DNA of 64,000 nt from Protula sp. h YS-2021 (Eukaryota; Annelida; Polychaeta; Sabellida; Serpulidae): the NCBI GenBank assembly GCA_949752745.1, contig OX457024.1, positions 106,100,692 to 106,164,691 on the forward strand, in the 5' to 3' direction. The position numbers and the translations under genes were made by a program. Positions 47,903 to 59,000 of the stretch are shown here, one piece after another (position 1 is the first letter of the stretch; every line of letters starts with the position of its first letter). The notes below the pieces were generated by a model. The model was given only the letters and a program-made list of their open reading frames with translations, searched no databases and was not told the origin of the DNA.

Positions 47903-50900
47903 TTACAGATCTAACTTTTTAGGTTGTCGGATGGTTCTTGTTGATCTTCTTACATTTGGAACTATACTTGGTTTTATTGGATTTACAGCTGCGGGTAAGA
48001 CAGACGATTTCATTTGCACAATTGTTTGTTGGGGATTTGGACATGTAACTGCAACACTTTTCTTTTCAGATTTCTGAATGACAGGGGAGGAAGCTGCATT
48101 GAAATTTTGCATACGTCTGTCAAGAAATTCATTCCATAACTGGTTATTAAAATGTCTGCTTTGTTCTTTGCTAGGTTTCATTTCAGGATTGGAATGCATC
48201 GATCTCAGATGTTTCGTGTTGCGGCGGAGCTGTTTGCCATCAGGTGTTTTTACCAAATACGATCTAGGAAAGTCACATTTTTGAACTATTGTTGCAGGTT
48301 TCCAAATCTTTTCTTTTTCAGTTTTCACACGCACAGATTGTCCAGTTTGAAAGGTTGTTGATTCTGTCGCACCATGTTTTCTGTTGAACTGCTTGGTCAT
48401 ATTTTGTTTGTATTTTAGGTCACGTTCGCGAACCTGTTGATGAAGAGAGTTCACTGGCTTTAAATTCTCTTTCAGGGTAGGGATCATAGTGCGCAGTTTT
48501 CTTCCAAAAAGTAATTCAGCAGGTGATTTTCCTGTCGCTGTGTGAGGAGTATTCCTATGTAGCATCAACGCTACAAAAGGATCACTCTGTTTCAAGCATC
48601 GTTTTGCGATTTTCACGGCAGATTCTGCTTCACCATTGCTCTGGCTAAAGTGAGGGCTGCTCACAGAGTGTGCAAAGTTATACTGTTGTGAAAATTCAGT
48701 GAATTCTTTGGACACGAACTGTCGTGCACCATCACTCCTCACTTCCATGGGTATACCATGCCTTGAAAATAGCGATTTCAGCTTCATAACTACAGTTCTG
48801 CTCGTCATGTCAGGTAAGTATATCACTTCAATGTACCTGCTGTAGTAATCGACAGTCACTAAATAGTTACTCTTATCCAGTTCAAACACATCTATCCCCA
48901 ATTTCTGCCAGGGTCCATCTGGTAGGGTGGTAGGGATAAGCCTCTCATGACGTTTTGATGGTTTGATTTCTTCACAGAACTTGCACTCACTGCACACTTG
49001 CTGTATATCTCGGTTTATCGTTGGCCACCACACGCTTTGTGCAGCAAGTTCTTTGGATTTGACAATGCCTTGATGACCTCCATGAAGTTTCTTCAAGACA
49101 TCATTTCGCATGCTCTGTGGCACAACTATTCTATCCAGGAAAGTAAGTATTCCGTCGATGACTGTGAATGACGACCGGCTTGCAAAGTACCATTGTACTG
49201 ATTCAGGAACGTCCTTCTGGTGCTCCGGCCAGCCATTAAGCGTGTAGGAAATTACCAAAGCGACATCTGGATCTTTAGCACTTTCGACCATGATCTCTTT
49301 GAGTTTCTGGTCAGTCACTGGCCACACATCTGCAACAGATTTCACATGTTCGTTCACAAGTTCAGCTATCTCAGTCTCTCCAACATCTTGTGGAATTAAA
49401 TTTCTGCTGAGGGTATCAGCAACTATCAAGTCTTTCCCAGCTATGTGTTCAGCAACACAGTTGAATCTCATCAACCTCATCAAAAGGCGCTGTATTCTGA
49501 TTGGAGTCTTGTCTAGGTCCTTGGTATTGATGAGTTGAACAAGCGGCTTGTGGTCGGTGAACAGTTTGAAATCGGGAAGACCTACAAGGTAATGTGAAAA
49601 CTTCTCACAAGCCCACACGAGTGCCAAGCACTCTTTGTCGATCTGTGCCCATCGCCTCTCACTTGGGGTCAGTGATCTCGAAGCATATGCAATCGGTCTC
49701 ATCTTCCCATCAAAACTTTGCATCAAGCAGCCACCAACGCCATAGGAACTGGCATCCGCTGACACAAACGTTGGCTTGGTCATGTCATAGTATGCCAAAA
49801 CGATGTTTGATGACAAAATTGCCTTCACTTCTTTGAAGGCCTTCTGCTGTTCAGCACCCCAAAGGAAGGCGTTTTCCTGCTTCAGCAGCTCCAGTATCGG
49901 TGCCATCGTTTGCGATAAGTTTGGCACGTACCTGCCTAGGTAGTTTACCATCCCAAGAAAGCGTCGGAGCTCACCAACATTCTCGGGCGTCTTGATTGTG
50001 CAAATGGCTTCTACCTTTATGGGATCTGGCTTCATCCCTTCTTCTGCAAACACTTGCCCTTGGTATGTCACTTTCTTCATCCTGAAGTTGCATTTGGATT
50101 TGTTGAGTTTTAAACCCACCATGCGAATTCTATCAATCACCTGATTGAGTATATCATCATGTGTGCCGACGTCTCGAGCGTAGATCAGCATGTCATCAAC
50201 ATCAACGAACACGCCATCGATATCTTCTACAAGCTGCTTCAATGTTCGCTGAAAGATTTCTGTGCTAGAGTTCAGACCATATGGTAGTCTATTAAAGAAA
50301 TACCGCCCAAATGGAGTTATGAACGTTGTAAAGTGACGGTCATCCTCATGCAGTGGCAACTGCCAGAACGATTGAGAGCAATCAAGTGTTGTAAAGACTT
50401 TACACCCCGATAACTTCGACGCAATTTCGTCAACTGTCGGCATGACAAAACGTTCGCGCTGCACGGATTGATTCAGTTTCTTTAAGTCAACACAAATACG
50501 TACTTTTCCAGTTTTCTTTAACACTGGAACCATCGGCGCACACCATTCTGTAGGCTCTGTAACTGGAGAAATGATATTATTTGCAACCATTCTGTCAAGT
50601 TCTTCTTTCACTGGCTTTAACAATGGCTCGGAAACACGTCTCGGGCTCACAAGGTTGTACGGACTGGACTGTGGTTTCAACTTGATTCTGATAGGCTCAC
50701 ACTTCATGAGTCCAAAATCACCAAAAACATCATCACTAACCTCTTCTATTCGTTGCACAAATCCCATAGAACTTGCAGCTCCTCTACTCAGAAGACAGTT
50801 TCGCATGCTGCTTTGCAAGACACACACGGGAAATGTGTATTCCTTTCCCCGATGCCGTACTTCAGCTGTAAATTGGCCTATCGTTTTGATTTCTCCACCT

Positions 50901-51910
50901 GGACTGGTGAGAGCTGATGTGCATGGTTGCAGCGTCGGTCTTGGAATCATTCGTTCATAAACGTCTTCTGAAATGCAACTGATGTCAGCGCCTGTGTCAA
51001 GCTTGAATAAAATCTTTACATCGTTGATGATCAACTCAGTTCTCCATGGCTGAGTATCTTCACATTCTACTGAACCCAGGAAAAATGTTTCGGAGACTTC
51101 ATCCTGTTCTTCAACTTCTGCAACAGATTTCTTCTTTCTGCATGCTCGCTCGTAGTGATTAAGTCGTCCACAAAAGTGGCACTTTTTACCATAAGCAGGG
51201 CAGGACCTGGGCTTGTGTTGCTTCAAACAGTTACCACATACACGATTTTGTGGTTTACTTTGAGGTTTATTGCCAGGTTTATTGTTGTATTTATGATATG
51301 TTTTTTCTTGCCTGCCTGCTTGTGTTGGCTGGGCTGGTCGTCTCCTTACGACATCCATTGAAGCAACTGGCGTCATGCTTGCCATCTGTTTCTTTACCAG
51401 CTCAGATGTTCGACACATTTCAATAGCTTCATCAAGCTTAAGATCCTCCTTGAGTTGCAATTTTTCACTGCAGTCTTTGTCAAGGATTCCCACGACCAAC
51501 CTGTCTCGAATGGTTTCTTGCTTCACTGCAGCAGGGAAGTCGCATGTTTCAGCCAGCTCGTAGAGTGCTCTTATGAAACATTCCACACTCTCACCTGGCG
51601 CCTGGGTTCGTTGATGGAACCGCGCTCTCTCATGGATCTTATTCACCGCCGGTATGAAATACGAGTCAAACTTGCGCATCACAATGTCATAATTGTTCTT
51701 GTCTGCTTCGTTGTCAAAGTGCAACGTGTTAAAGACGGTCTCCGCCTGTAGACCCATAGCATAGATAAGACTTGCCACTTGTACTTCTTGGTCTTCGTCT
51801 TTCAGCTTCGTGGCCACATAAAATCTCTGCCAGCGCTGTTTCCACTCCGGCCATGTCTGTGGTTTTGTAAAATTAAAGTTATCCGGCGGATTGAATTTTG
51901 GCATCTTCAC
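47903..51910 (-). CDS. Ty3/gypsy retrotransposon Gag-Pol polyprotein
   Basis: One uninterrupted frame of 1335 codons. Gag-like N-terminus with two zinc knuckles (C225/C228/H232/C237 and C244/C247/H252/C257). Aspartic protease DTGA at 305-308. Reverse transcriptase about 425-640 with TTLDCSQSFWQLPL and the active-site DD at 572-573 (FVDVDDMLIY). RNase H about 710-840 (SADASS, DKE, TDHKPL). Integrase zinc domain (H943, H946, C973, C976) and catalytic D1007, D1060, E1096 with the usual D-35-E spacing. Domain order PR-RT-RH-IN is that of Ty3/gypsy, and the sequence type is close to the K02A2.6-like group of animal genomes. All catalytic residues that I checked are present, so the frame looks recently active. 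Gag and Pol share one frame, with no frameshift signal needed. It lies in the intergenic region between CPSF2 and CKS1. Confidence 0.96.
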   Translation of the reverse strand: MKMPKFNPPDNFNFTKPQTWPEWKQRWQRFYVATKLKDEDQEVQVASLIYAMGLQAETVFNTLHFDNEADKNNYDIVMRKFDSYFIPAVNKIHERARFHQRTQAPGESVECFIRALYELAETCDFPAAVKQETIRDRLVVGILDKDCSEKLQLKEDLKLDEAIEMCRTSELVKKQMASMTPVASMDVVRRRPAQPTQAGRQEKTYHKYNNKPGNKPQSKPQNRVCGNCLKQHKPRSCPAYGKKCHFCGRLNHYERACRKKKSVAEVEEQDEVSETFFLGSVECEDTQPWRTELIINDVKILFKLDTGADISCISEDVYERMIPRPTLQPCTSALTSPGGEIKTIGQFTAEVRHRGKEYTFPVCVLQSSMRNCLLSRGAASSMGFVQRIEEVSDDVFGDFGLMKCEPIRIKLKPQSSPYNLVSPRRVSEPLLKPVKEELDRMVANNIISPVTEPTEWCAPMVPVLKKTGKVRICVDLKKLNQSVQRERFVMPTVDEIASKLSGCKVFTTLDCSQSFWQLPLHEDDRHFTTFITPFGRYFFNRLPYGLNSSTEIFQRTLKQLVEDIDGVFVDVDDMLIYARDVGTHDDILNQVIDRIRMVGLKLNKSKCNFRMKKVTYQGQVFAEEGMKPDPIKVEAICTIKTPENVGELRRFLGMVNYLGRYVPNLSQTMAPILELLKQENAFLWGAEQQKAFKEVKAILSSNIVLAYYDMTKPTFVSADASSYGVGGCLMQSFDGKMRPIAYASRSLTPSERRWAQIDKECLALVWACEKFSHYLVGLPDFKLFTDHKPLVQLINTKDLDKTPIRIQRLLMRLMRFNCVAEHIAGKDLIVADTLSRNLIPQDVGETEIAELVNEHVKSVADVWPVTDQKLKEIMVESAKDPDVALVISYTLNGWPEHQKDVPESVQWYFASRSSFTVIDGILTFLDRIVVPQSMRNDVLKKLHGGHQGIVKSKELAAQSVWWPTINRDIQQVCSECKFCEEIKPSKRHERLIPTTLPDGPWQKLGIDVFELDKSNYLVTVDYYSRYIEVIYLPDMTSRTVVMKLKSLFSRHGIPMEVRSDGARQFVSKEFTEFSQQYNFAHSVSSPHFSQSNGEAESAVKIAKRCLKQSDPFVALMLHRNTPHTATGKSPAELLFGRKLRTMIPTLKENLKPVNSLHQQVRERDLKYKQNMTKQFNRKHGATESTTFQTGQSVRVKTEKEKIWKPATIVQKCDFPRSYLVKTPDGKQLRRNTKHLRSMHSNPEMKPSKEQSRHFNNQLWNEFLDRRMQNFNAASSPVIQKSEKKSVAVTCPNPQQTIVQMKSSVLPAAVNPIKPSIVPNVRRSTRTIRQPKKLDL

Positions 51911-51954
51911 CCTGCTTTGTCTATTTTCTCCTCTATATAATGTTTATTGCTCAA

Positions 51955-51969
51955 CCACATCTGACACCA
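51955..51969 (-). promoter_or_regulatory. Primer-binding site of the gypsy element
   Basis: On the minus strand TGGTGTCAGATGTGG directly follows the LTR end, the position and form (TGG start) of a tRNA primer-binding site. The tRNA was not identified. Confidence 0.65.
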
Positions 51970-52142
51970 TGTTGTGTTTGGTGGTTAGCAAGAGAGAGAA
52001 AAGCAATGCTAACAGTTCGGGTGTATTTATTCAAACCTCAAAATGGCGATAATGTGGTCATGTGATATTTGGCGGTTTTGGGTTATTCACATTCAGTTAT
52101 GAATGGTGATCAATACCAAACACAGATAATAAATACCAAACA
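51970..52142 (-). mobile_element. 5' LTR of the gypsy element (173 bp)
   Basis: On the minus strand it starts TGTTTGGTATTTATTATC and ends CACCAAACACAACA, giving TG...CA ends beside the primer-binding site. It contains AATAAA-type sequence (ttgaataaatac). I found no matching LTR downstream of the stop codon at 47903. Confidence 0.7.
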
Positions 52143-52918
52143 GGAATGCTTTACAGGTCGAACTCAAATCTGTACATAATATTTATTTATTTAAAAACGA
52201 ACTTAAGAAAGTGTCTCATTTCCTGTTATGTGAATGGTGAAAAACTCTGAAATCCCAACTAGTTGTTTTAAAATAAATAGAACTAATGTTGGTGCAATTT
52301 CTGGCATCAACTATCATAACTTCGTTCCCCATTAACCCTAACGTTTCAATGATATTTTCTCTGAGCTTTTATCATAAAAATGAGGTGTTTCAGCGTAAAA
52401 AAATTGTTTATTTCAGCAAAGATGAGGACCAAGTATCTTCATTTGGTTGCTCCTTTTTTTGAGCGTTATAAAGTTGTGCCTTTATAGGTTGTAAATAAAA
52501 AAAAAACAATAACAAAAGGGTCGATTGATTCATTGTATATCTTGTTTCTTTAGGATTGGCCTTGAGCTTTAATGTAGTGTTCATTCTAAGAAGTCATGCT
52601 TTTTAAGTAGAAAATTTAGTAGAACAGGTTGTGTATCTTTTCTCGACTAAACATTTTCTTTCTGATTTGAGGTTTAATTTGCTTCTTGATAGTTTTCTGG
52701 TTTGGAGAGTGTGCTTGTTTGATAACTTTAAAAGAAAAATAAATGGCATGTTTAATACAGCATTAACCGTTATGTTTTTATGACAAAAGTGCGTTCGTGT
52801 AGATGTTAAAAATTTTAATTAAGCAACTATGTATCAATGAGGATTAGGCTTAATTTTTCAAGGCAGAATAATTTATGTACACCTTTTGGACAGGCATACG
52901 GTATGTTATGGAAAAAAA
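52143..52918. other. Upstream region of CKS1, AT-rich
   Basis: No gene or element recognised between the LTR and the CKS1 promoter motifs. Confidence 0.4.
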
Positions 52919-52965
52919 CCACGTGGTGGAAAATGACCAATCGCTGTAAATACGCGAAATTCAAA
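52919..52965 (+). promoter_or_regulatory. CKS1 proximal promoter: E-box, CCAAT box, CDE/CHR-like pair
   Basis: In order toward the gene: palindromic E-box CCACGTGG (52919-52926), CCAAT (52937-52941), CGCGAA (52953-52958) and TTCAAA (52960-52965, the reverse complement of the CHR core TTTGAA). The ATG follows at 53004. Vertebrate CKS1 is a known cell-cycle gene controlled through a CDE/CHR pair with CCAAT boxes. Function here is inferred from order and spacing. Confidence 0.5.
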
Positions 52966-53003
52966 GAACTACCGGGGTTAACTTTGCATTTTACAACTAA
53001 AAA

Positions 53004-53062
53004 ATGGCTCATAAAAATATTTATTATTCCGATAAATACTACGATGGTGATTTTGAGTATAG
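53004..53062 (+). CDS. CKS1: CKS1 exon 1 (coding part)
   Basis: ATG to donor AG|gtaaat, 59 nt. It encodes residues 1-19 plus two bases of R20. The frame is too short to appear as a long ORF. Confidence 0.95.
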
Positions 53063-56000
53063 GTAAATAAAAATGTGATGTAGTACTTGTCAAGACATGT
53101 TTAGATTTTGTTATATTTAGTTTGAAATTAAGTCTGAGCGATAATACATATATCTACCGCTCAAACATTGGTTGAGCGGTTTTGCAGCCAATTCCTGTCA
53201 GTTGGATGCAGTAGTGACCCGTACCCACTCATTAAGGGCCTTGTAATAAAACATCTTAAAGGGCATGTGGCTGCATGTTTTTACTCTTAAACAACTCTGT
53301 TTATTTATACAATTCGATTTTTTATTCATCTTCACGTGTCTCTGCAACGATTACGGGAGAGGAGATAGAATTGGCTGGAGTAGATCTTTATTGGTGACAA
53401 CAAAATGCTAAATTCCAACATCACTAAATAAGCCAGCTGCAAGTTTTGCAACCCTGTGGACTTAAATATACACCATTTTGTGATATTTGACAAAATAAAT
53501 TTGTTTTGAACCACGGAAGATGTTCTTTTTCATTTTACCAATAAGCCAGTTCGCACTTTCGAATTTTCCGTTGGGGGTGTTGTTTCGACTGAAAATGTTG
53601 GGGGATAAATTATAAAGAAATGATCAGAGAAAATCAACAAAATTCTAATTTTCTTTCAACATGCACACTTTCAAATTTATAAAGCCATCATATGATCTTT
53701 TAAAAACTACTTTACATATTATTCAGTCCCTTTAATAACCAACACGTTAATATGTTTCTAGCAAAATGGAATTTTGTTGATTTTGCCGTTTTTTTCCTAT
53801 CATTTCTTTATATCCTTATCCCACCTGAATTCAGCCGAAACGCAAAAACTTTTCGGCAAAAGTCAAAAGTGCGAATTAGCTTATTTGGATCTACTCTAAC
53901 AATTCTTTCTCCTCTCCCTCGTACTCGTACCAGTATACAAGGACCGCCCGCCAACCTTTTTTTAGGCCCCAACCCTTCGGACTGGGACCTATAGGTTTGG
54001 GGATCCGTCTGTCCGTCATCGCTTTAGACCCCTATGAATTTGGGTGGGGGGGGGGGGGGTTGGGGCCTGCTTGTGTTTCACAAATATTTACTTGTTTTCA
54101 TTATAGCCTTCTGCACGTTGAAAATTCGATTTTTGATGCATTTCCATGGTTTGTATTAAATCGTTTCTCGGAGAAAGAAATTATAGGCTTTATATTACTT
54201 TTGGGGGTAGGATGCCTTACTGCTTCTAATTCGCCTAGTCACACTATGTTTCGAATAAAATGCGCAAAAATTTTGCATCTGTACTGCGCGGGAACCAGGT
54301 AAACATGTAAGAAATGCTAGGGTAATAACAGTTCATAGTTGGAATATAAAAGACATTAAAAATTAAGACTATTTGTTCAATTTTTTTCAAAAGTTTTTAA
54401 AATAGCATACGGGTTATTAAAAAAGGGTTGGTCTTTGGTTAGATAAATTTAGCATTTAAGCGAGATCTTTCAATCATTTCTTAAATGTTCTACCCGTTTA
54501 GTTTGTAATCAAAACGCAAATTTTCACATTTGGAACGTCCAAAGTGTGATTTGGCTTATCACGGAGAAAACCTCTGTATATTATGTACAATTTATATATT
54601 AGAAACGATCATAGATAGTGGTTCTTGAAACAGTGTAGTGCTTTTAATCATTATACTGAAGATTTGTAATGGAAAGAGTTTGTCGACATTTCAGTCCCCG
54701 CCGAATAACATATATTGGTATCGGGACACTCCCCGCTGTTCCAGTTTTCGTCCACCTTTAAGAAGAAAAAATAATCAATTAACGGACCAATTTGTAATGT
54801 ATTTTTTTTTAATGTGTTTTTTTTTCTCTCGGAAACCACGCTTATAGACGTCAGCTATTTTTCGATAAAATTTCCAGGCAAAAGCTGGTTTTGACAATAT
54901 TTGCGCTATACTGCTGGAAAAACTTGTGTCGGTTTCGAGCACTGATAGGTTCGGTTGGGGACTTTTCAGCCACCGACTGCGAACCCTAGTTATTTCCTGG
55001 ATAAATGTTGTTTGTGGATGTGGCGACGTTATGAACGGCCTCATGTGGTTCTTAACTCTGTCTAAATAAGCCAGTTTACGGTTTCGAGTGCGCGTGCACA
55101 GCAGGAAAATTCACAGGGTTCCAGTGTGGAAAAAAAACATAAAGAAACAATTAAGAAAAACACACTAAAAGTTAATTTTCTCTACCGGGGAGGTTCTGAA
55201 GTTATTACTGATAAAATGGTAATCGGCTCGTTTACTTTAAGCATACCCATGAATAAGTTGTGGTAATTATTTATTAGACCCCAATCGGGCGAGCCCCGGG
55301 TGGTCTACAGACGGACCGAAAGACGGAGGGCAATCCTATAGACTGTCTGTCCGTGTGTCACACTTTGGATGCTGTTTTGTTTCCACGCAAGTTCTCCGAA
55401 ACTATTTATCCTAGGCTTATGCAACCTTACACAGTGAATATATATATGTTGGGCACAATTTATAAATCTGCACAATTTATAAATTGTGCTGCACAGTTTT
55501 CAAATTATAAACGGGCCAACCATTTAAAAATGGGTTGCCCATTTATAAATGGGCGACCCATTTTTAAATGGTCGGCCCGTTTTTAAATCCAAATTGCGGA
55601 CAATTTTTAAATTGTCCTGCACAATTTTTAAATATTTAAATTTTTTTAGCTTTTTTTCTTTGGGTTTTTTTGTTTTTCGGTTCACAAGTATATTCATCTA
55701 TTGTTGCAATTTCTTTTCACAAAAATGCATTTGATGGATTAGAGTACTTTATAATTGCAACTTTTTTTCCGTGATTTTGTTGTTGTGCTGTGGTTCACAA
55801 GTTTGAATTTCTATTGTTCTAATTTTGTATATTCTTCTATTGTTCTTTGCTGTAATTGCTTTTCAAAGATTTTCTCCGGCTTTTGATTGATTGGCCTAAT
55901 GTGTAATTGTAAGTTTTATGTTGTAACTGTTAATTGTGCAATTGCAATTGGAACTGGCAAAGTCGAAAACAGATAGAACTAGGATCAGCTTTTGTGATGT

Positions 56001-59000
56001 GTTCATATTTATGTATAACTTCATGTATGCTTTGTTAATTTAGGCGCATTGATGATTTTTAACTCCATTTTAACTTGTCTTTTAGTCGTAGTTGAAATTA
56101 GAAATTAACGTTTCGTAAGCTAGTTTAATTTTTTAATTTTCCAATTGGTTTAGAACTGCTATGGTGTTATTTTTTAATCGAATATATTATTATCTTGTGG
56201 TTAGTAACTTGTAGTTGTGCTTTTGAAGAAAGGGGGGAGGGGGTGTGGAGGATGATGGTCACCAAAAGAAACCCAGACCGCCTTCAAGACCTGGATAAAA
56301 CGATGTAATGTAAGACCCGTTTGTCGGGTCCCTTCCAGATTCGGGTAAAAAGGCGTACGGTAAAACCTGCCTGTCTTGACCAAGTTCCAGACCCGGATAA
56401 AAATGTAACGTAAAACTACTGTAGTGATCAACTACAGATCTGGATAAGAAGGGCCTACAGTAAAACCCGTTTTAGCGACCACCTTTCAGACTCGGACGAA
56501 AAAAAAGACGTCCATTTATATCTGTTTTAGTGACCACCATCTGTTTTGTTTATTTTGAATTTTTTACAATGAAGTATGGTTATGTTTGCAGAAATGAATA
56601 TTTTATTTCAGTAATTAAAAAAAAAGGATTTTTTTTTTGGGGGGGGGGATTATGGGTTTAGTCGGGGAGACATTTGTTTTTGTTTACAAAAACAAGAAAC
56701 TAAGTAGTTATCGATTGAAAGTGTAAAATATAAGCCTGTAATCTTATGTTTTGTGTGCACTGGCCGCTCTAGTTTTTCACATTGGTCAAAAATTGCCTAA
56801 ATGGCGACTTGTTGTGTCCGGTTAGGGTCTGAGCCTTCGACGAATGCTTGTTATGAGTAGATCAATGCCAGTTCTAATTGCAATTGCATAATTAACAATT
56901 ACAACATAAAACTGAGGCAATTACAAATTAGGAGAAAATCTTTGAAAAGCAATTACAGCACAGAACATTAGAAGACTACATAAAATTAGAACAATAGAAA
57001 ATAAAACTTGTGACCAACAGCACAAAAACAAAATCACGGAAAAAGTTGCAATTATAAAGTACTCTAATCCATCAAATGCAGTTTTTGTGAAATGCAATTG
57101 CAACAATAGATGAATATGCTTGTGAATCGATATAAAAGACATAAAAGCAGTGAAATGTTGACAAAATATAAAACAAAAAAAAAAAAAAAACAAACAAACA
57201 AAAAAAGCTAAAAAATTACAATATTTAAAAATTGTGCAGGACAATTTAAAAATTGTCCGCAATTTGGATTTAAAAACGGGCCGACCATTTAAAAATGGGT
57301 CGCCCATTTATAAATGGGCAACCCATTTTTAAATGGTTGGCCCGTTTATAAATTTAAAAACTGTGCAGCACAATTTATAAATTGTGCAGATTTAACAATT
57401 GTGCCCAACATATATACTGAAGTTGTGCAATGTCGTGTTATTTTTCAAATCGGCCGAAATAGAGACTTGTCAAAAATTGTGATCTTTTGGGATAACTGCA
57501 ATGTAAGACTTGGGTGCTTTCCACGCCAGTTCTCAGAAGCCATTTATCCTGGGCATATGCTACCTTGTACGATGAATATATATGTATTGAATTTGTGCAA
57601 CGTCGTGTTATTTTTCAAATCGGCCAAAAATTGCCAAAATGGCAACCTGTGAAAAATTGTTATTTCTTGAGATAACGGCAATGTAAGACTTGGCTTGTCG
57701 ATGGCTTGTTTTTATTTTTTTTTTTTATTTATCTATTTTTATTTATTTATTTATTTTTTTGCAGACACGTGATAGTACCAAAAGAGATTGCGAAAAATTT
57801 ACCAAAGCACCTGATGACGGAGCAAGAGTGGAGGGCGCTGGGGGTACAGCAAAGCCAGGGCTGGATCCATTACATGATGCACGAACCAGGTGCGCATCTG
57901 TTTGTTGTGGTACATAAGGTACATAAGTACATGGCCATCGGTACGTGATGCACGAACCAGGTGCGCAGTATCTGTGTGGTGGTACCCAAGGTAGTACCAT
58001 TTGCCATATGCGAATTGCAATTACAAACATCAACAGGAGTGTTACTCACTCCGGAGTGCCACCTGACATATCCGAGTTACAAATAACACATGAAGCCACG
58101 CGTTGCCCACTGTTTCACAATAGCATCAATTGGATTTGTTTTGTTTCTATGATGTGGATTCCCTGTCATTGTTAGATTTTAAATCCAAGGGAACTGTATA
58201 AAAAGGGTGGGTATAATCAGTACAAACCATAAATTGCAATATGGCAACAAAGAGAAAACACGCAGATTCTAGTCTAGATCTAAAATACAAAGCGATTCTA
58301 GAAGTCGAAAAGGTGTGAAATAAAAAATCAAAAATTGCTAATGCCTGTCAGATTCCGGCAAACACGCTCAGGATTTTTTTTTTTTTTTTTTTTTTGGCAT
58401 TTCTGATTTCATGTAGTTGTTAACACTTCTCCGGTTTTGTTTATTAGATAAAAAAGTATAAATTTTCTCTTGTTGTTGTCTTGTTAAAACATTCACATTG
58501 AGAAAAGCATTGATTGAAACACATAAAATATGAAACAAGAAACATACCAATCACACACTGACTCCCAATTTCTAGACCACTGACCCAAATGCAAAATATC
58601 GGATAAACCGACGATCGCTTAAACCGAAGTGTTTTTCGCGATTCCGCTTAAACGGGCTCTACCGTAATTAGTATTATAACACACACCGAATGACAATGCA
58701 CTCCTGCCTGAAGGAATGATAAGTACATTGGTCGTTCTCTAATCGCGTACGAAACTGCGATCGCCATATCTGAAAATTTGTTTTAGAGTGTTTCGCAAAG
58801 TAAAAAAATTATCTCGTAAAAGTTCTGGAGTTTTTTTTTTTTTTTTTTTTTAGAGTTTTTTTTTCTTTGTCCGAAGACTTCTCTTCGGACAAAGAAGAAA
58901 AAAAAAAGACGAAGTTTTGCACTTTCCTTAGTATCATTTTACCCGAGATAATGTTTTTTTTATATAAATATTCACTTTCTGTTTGCAGAACCTCACATTT

